From NCBI GenBank assembly GCA_021775515.1, contig JAJFHR010000030.1, positions 1 through 9,059 of the forward strand: a stretch of DNA of 9,059 bases, read 5' to 3'. Position numbers and translations under genes: made by a program. This document shows positions 5,961-9,059 of the stretch, piece after piece (position 1 is the stretch's first letter; the number at the start of each line of letters is the position of its first letter). The stretch is from Hyphomicrobiales bacterium (GTDB taxonomy: Bacteria; Pseudomonadota; Alphaproteobacteria; Rhizobiales; JAJFHR01). Under the pieces are notes generated by a model. The model was given only the letters and a program-made list of their open reading frames with translations, searched no databases and was not told the DNA's origin.

Positions 5961-6157
5961 AACGGTTCAAATTGATACCCGGGCAATCGGCATCAGTAAA
6001 CACCCTTTTTATAACGCTGATATGATGAATAATTTGCCCAATAACCAATGTTGTTTTTGCTTGTCAGATATGCGCTTTTTGCATGGTTAAAAACGGTTAA
6101 AGTCAAACTATTTGGCGGGTTTTTTGCACTTGAAACTAGTCCGCTTGAGGCAGAGTT
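5961..6157. other. AT-rich gap between iminopeptidase and small ORF
   Basis: About 200 bases without a convincing gene. On the minus strand TTGACT (6106-6101) is a good -35 match, but no convincing -10 lies at the right distance; it or another AT-rich site may serve the small ORF. The direct repeat GGTTAAA occurs around 6085 and 6095. No clear intrinsic terminator follows the iminopeptidase stop. Confidence 0.3.
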
Positions 6158-7117
6158 TTACAGCGTTTTAAAACTGTCTGTTGCCGAAACAAGTTCGTGT
6201 ACTATGCCTTTTTCGGTGGTTGCGTGACCGGCATCGGCGACGATCCTCAGATCAGCCTCGGGCCAGGCTTTTGATAATTCCCAGGCGGTTTTCATCGGTG
6301 TAACCACATCATAGCGGCCTTGTACGATAATGCCGGGAATATGGCGCATTTTGTCAACATTGGCGATTAGCTGATCGTCGCTGTTCAAAAACCCGCCATT
6401 GATGAAATAATGGCACTCGATCCGCGCGAAGGCGATGGCAAATTCATCGCTGCCAAATCGGGCAATTCTTTCTTTATCGAGCAGCAGCGAGATGGTAGTT
6501 CCCTCCCATTGGCTCCAGGCCCGCGCGGCTTCTAACTGCACGGCCTTATCATTGCTTGTTAATCGCTTGTGATAGGCATGGGTCATGTTATCGCGCTCGG
6601 CCTTGGGAATAGGAGCTTGATATGCTTCCCAGGCGTCGGGAAAAAGCACGCTGCATCCGGCCTGATAGAACCAGTCAATTTCCGATTTGCGTATCGTGAA
6701 GATACCGCGCAGCACCAGTTCAAAAACCCTGTCGGGGTGGGTCTGAGCGTAAGCAAGGGATAAGGTTGATCCCCAGGATCCGCCAAGCAATTGCCATTTT
6801 TCGATATTGAGATGGCACCGTAACCGTTCCATATCCGCCACCAAATGCCAGGTCGTATTGTTGTGCAGGCTGGCGTTCGGCGTCGAGCGGCCACAACCGC
6901 GCTGGTCAAACAGAATAATTCGATAGGCAGAAGGATCGTGCAGACGTCGAAGCGAATTATTGCATCCACCACCCGGTCCACCATGAACAATCAGCACCGG
7001 TTTGCCGTCAGGGTTGCCGCATTCTTCGTAATATAGCTCATGCACGTCGGAGACCCGGAGCCGGCCGGAAGTATAGGGATGAATCCCAGGGTAGGGAGCG
7101 CGGAGATTAAGTGTCAT
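6158..7117 (-). CDS. pip: Proline iminopeptidase, alpha/beta-hydrolase
   Basis: A 319-residue cytoplasmic serine peptidase of family S33 that removes N-terminal proline from peptides. Visible signatures, numbered from ATG 7117: PYPGIHPY near the N-terminus, YYEECGNPDGKP (29-40), the oxyanion motif HGGPGGG (45-51), DQRGCGRSTP (71-80), nucleophile elbow GGSWGS with Ser114, acid Asp270 in GRYDVVTP, and His298 in AGHA. The complete triad and typical length indicate an active enzyme. The in-frame ATG at 7156 adds 13 residues unlike the family and has no ribosome binding site; ATG 7117 gives the family's usual N-terminus and has GGAA about 9 bases before it, so it is preferred. The gene lies 60 bases downstream of the RTX protein gene on the same strand; co-transcription is possible, but a functional tie is not evident. 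Confidence 0.94.
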   Translation of the reverse strand: MTLNLRAPYPGIHPYTSGRLRVSDVHELYYEECGNPDGKPVLIVHGGPGGGCNNSLRRLHDPSAYRIILFDQRGCGRSTPNASLHNNTTWHLVADMERLRCHLNIEKWQLLGGSWGSTLSLAYAQTHPDRVFELVLRGIFTIRKSEIDWFYQAGCSVLFPDAWEAYQAPIPKAERDNMTHAYHKRLTSNDKAVQLEAARAWSQWEGTTISLLLDKERIARFGSDEFAIAFARIECHYFINGGFLNSDDQLIANVDKMRHIPGIIVQGRYDVVTPMKTAWELSKAWPEADLRIVADAGHATTEKGIVHELVSATDSFKTL

Positions 7118-7177
7118 GTAGCCAGTTCCAACTGAAAAAACAGCCGGATTTGGCATTACATTTGTTTCTACGTCAAG

Positions 7178-9059
7178 CTACCATTCGATGCGTTCGAGAT
7201 TGGAGAAATCTACCTCGCTGCCATCTTGCAGTGTAACCGTGCCGGAGGCATCGTTGCTAAGGTCGATGGAATTGGCATCCTGCGACACGATAGAGCCGGA
7301 ATCCACAGTTACCGTCCAATCAGAACCAAAATCACCAATATTACCGCCGCCGGAGCCATCTTCCAGCTTGAGGGTATCGGTCCATTCAACTCCAGCACCA
7401 CCATCAATGGTATCGTTGCCGTGGCCTTCACGGAAAATGAAGAAATCGTTGCCGAGGTCGCCTTGCAGAACATCATCTCCCGTACCGCCGGTAATCGTGT
7501 CATCACCGGCGCCGGCAAATACATAGTCGTCACCGCCGAGAGCATTGATGACGTCATCACCGCCGCCGCCATCGAGGTAATCGATGCTGTTTGTACCTGT
7601 AATCACATCATCGTCGTTGAGGAAGGTGAGTGAGATGGTATCGGTGGCAGAAGATGTATCCGATCCATCGGTTGCGGTTGATGTAACGGTCAAATTCAGT
7701 TGCCCGGAAAACTCGTTTGGCGGTGTCAGCGTAATATTGTCGAACTGCCAATTTGTGATGTCTGCCGTTGTCGAGCCGCTGGAGGCGCTGAAACTATTGG
7801 TCCCATCGGAAATGGTGGTGCCATCAAGCAGGTTAGACAGAGTGACTGAAAGGGTTTCTGAACCATCGACATCGCTCAGGGCGGTGGTGATTTCAGGCAA
7901 TAAAACCGGCGTGTTCTCAGAGGCTCCGACGACACCGTCCGGCAATTGGCCAGAAATTGTAATGTCATCGAGGAACATACCGCGACCACCTGCCTGAGCT
8001 ACACCAATGGTGCGGAACTCAACCCTTGCCGGGGTTCCGTCACCGGTAAAGGAGACAGAATGCGTCTGCCAGTTAATCGATGTATCGCCAGAACCATTGG
8101 CTGACAAGGTATCGACAACAGTGCCGTTAATCAGCACTTCAATATTATTGACGCTGGCATTAAAGCCGGGGCGGGGAGCATATTCAAAATCCACGGTGTA
8201 GGTGGCACCGTTCTGGGTCTCGATGTTGCGATAGATATTTGTAGCATCATCGAAGAAGTCGGCAGCATCGTCATTTAGTTCGATAAAGCGGTTGGTATTG
8301 CCTCCGCCGAGGTTTTCGCTTCGAATTTCGATTGCTTCCGAATCTGTCGACCAACCGCCGATTGAGCCGTAATATGGTCCGATGCCGGCATCGAGATTGC
8401 CACCTTCAAAACCACTGGATACCGTGGACCCTGATCCCAATACGGTTTCAGTAGTGGCACCCAGAGATAGCGAGGGTGTATCGGCAACGGCCGTAACATC
8501 GATCGTCGCTGTTGCTGTATCTGATAAGGCTCCATCGGAAACGGTAAAGTCGATGGCAATATCATCTTTTGACAGATCGCCCGTTGGTGTATAGGTCCAA
8601 GTACCGTTGCCATTGTCGACAAGCGTTCCATCTCCCGCATTTTGCAGACTTGCGGAGGTTATCGACAAAGTTGAACCGGCATCATCATCAGAACTGTTGG
8701 CCAGCAATTGTGCTTCAGTAATAACGATGCTGGTATCTTCATCGATAGCGCCCAGATCAACGCCTAGTGCGATCGGCGCTTCTTCGATATTATTGACATT
8801 TACAGCCACGACTTCGTCGTAGGTTGCGCCATGGGCATCTGTGACCTGCACGGTTACATCGTAAGTTGATATCGGCTCAACGCTCACGTTATCAACAACG
8901 GAACTTGAGATGTCGACGCTTACATCGTCGAAAAAGACGTCAACTGATTCATTGTTGAAGGTCTTTTTGTTATTATACCCGCCGACAGTAATTGTATGAT
9001 TTCCAGCGGCAAGTGATCCCAGATCAAGCGTGACAGTTTGCCATCCGCTGTCAAATGTT
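7178..9059 (-). CDS. Large RTX-type surface or secreted protein, C-terminal part
   Basis: The visible 626 residues are the C-terminal end of a protein continuing past the right edge; the frame is open to the last base, so GTG 8887 is only an internal codon. Domains in visible numbering: the end of a beta-sandwich carbohydrate-binding-like module (1-50), a cadherin/VCBS-like repeat (about 92-192; GDGTLVDNGNGTWTYTP), a second jelly-roll module (about 214-370; IGGWSTDSEAIEIRSE to FLDDITISG), another cadherin-like repeat (about 375-482), glycine-aspartate nonapeptide repeats (about 484-557) that bind calcium, and an acidic C-terminal tail ending LERIEW. The visible part has no cysteine and is very acidic. 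This pattern is typical of proteins exported by type I secretion with an uncleaved C-terminal signal, often adhesins; no transporter gene is in the window. Whether it is an adhesin or an enzyme depends on the missing N-terminal part. The proline iminopeptidase gene follows. Confidence 0.9.
   Translation of the reverse strand, partial: TFDSGWQTVTLDLGSLAAGNHTITVGGYNNKKTFNNESVDVFFDDVSVDISSSVVDNVSVEPISTYDVTVQVTDAHGATYDEVVAVNVNNIEEAPIALGVDLGAIDEDTSIVITEAQLLANSSDDDAGSTLSITSASLQNAGDGTLVDNGNGTWTYTPTGDLSKDDIAIDFTVSDGALSDTATATIDVTAVADTPSLSLGATTETVLGSGSTVSSGFEGGNLDAGIGPYYGSIGGWSTDSEAIEIRSENLGGGNTNRFIELNDDAADFFDDATNIYRNIETQNGATYTVDFEYAPRPGFNASVNNIEVLINGTVVDTLSANGSGDTSINWQTHSVSFTGDGTPARVEFRTIGVAQAGGRGMFLDDITISGQLPDGVVGASENTPVLLPEITTALSDVDGSETLSVTLSNLLDGTTISDGTNSFSASSGSTTADITNWQFDNITLTPPNEFSGQLNLTVTSTATDGSDTSSATDTISLTFLNDDDVITGTNSIDYLDGGGGDDVINALGGDDYVFAGAGDDTITGGTGDDVLQGDLGNDFFIFREGHGNDTIDGGAGVEWTDTLKLEDGSGGGNIGDFGSDWTVTVDSGSIVSQDANSIDLSNDASGTVTLQDGSEVDFSNLERIEW
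7388..7609 (-). repeat. Coding RTX nonapeptide repeats
   Basis: This segment encodes successive GGxGxDxxx units such as GGGGDDVIN, AGAGDDTIT, GGTGDDVLQ, GDLGNDFFI and, after a short break, GHGNDTIDG. In RTX proteins such units bind Ca2+ and fold outside the cell into a parallel beta-roll. Only about six recognisable units are present, a short block for a C-terminal type I secretion module. Confidence 0.85.

Noticed and set aside
5964..5972. GGTTCAAAT resembling a tRNA T-loop
   Set aside because: No acceptor stem, anticodon arm or D-arm can be placed around it on the plus strand.
6022..6090. Plus-strand 22-codon ORF containing three cysteines (CCFC)
   Set aside because: It has no ribosome binding site, is very short, and nothing supports translation.
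7118..7156. N-terminal extension of the iminopeptidase to ATG 7156
   Set aside because: The extra 13 residues do not fit the family and no Shine-Dalgarno precedes that ATG.
8885..8887. GTG 8887 as the start of the RTX protein
   Set aside because: The frame stays open to the window edge and upstream residues form the end of another beta-sandwich module, so the codon is internal.

Overview
The window looks like chromosomal DNA from an alphaproteobacterium, possibly a marine one. I infer this from the protein types, the moderate GC content and an alphaproteobacterial-style extragenic palindrome; no taxonomic marker gene is present. No mobile-element gene, tRNA, rRNA or CRISPR array was found.

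Positions 1-2413 (+) carry a fatty-acid beta-oxidation pair: the last 58 codons of a thiolase, then a full-length two-domain enoyl-CoA hydratase/3-hydroxyacyl-CoA dehydrogenase 19 bases downstream. Next is a small membrane-anchored protein of unknown function (2512-2940, +). Its stop codon lies inside the first of two tandem 64-bp palindromic repeats, which fill the gap to a convergent esterase gene of the hormone-sensitive-lipase family (3136-4083, -).

Between the esterase and a divergent crotonase-family gene (4432-5265, +) lies about 350 bases without a convincing protein gene. It contains a strong intrinsic terminator facing the minus strand and further minus-strand hairpins, so it is either a small RNA or a terminator-controlled leader of the esterase. 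The crotonase retains all three acidic residues of delta3,5-delta2,4-dienoyl-CoA isomerase, an auxiliary beta-oxidation enzyme. A YjbQ/UPF0047 protein (5328-5798, +) follows.

Positions 5812-9059 are all minus strand. Reading with transcription from the right edge, they are the C-terminal 626 residues of a large secreted RTX-type surface protein, a proline iminopeptidase, and a well-formed 45-residue small ORF that converges on yjbQ.

The thiolase, the bifunctional enzyme and the dienoyl-CoA isomerase can act together in degrading saturated and unsaturated fatty acids. The esterase could plausibly supply substrates, but that link rests on position only. The RTX protein, iminopeptidase and YjbQ have no evident functional link to the fatty-acid genes.
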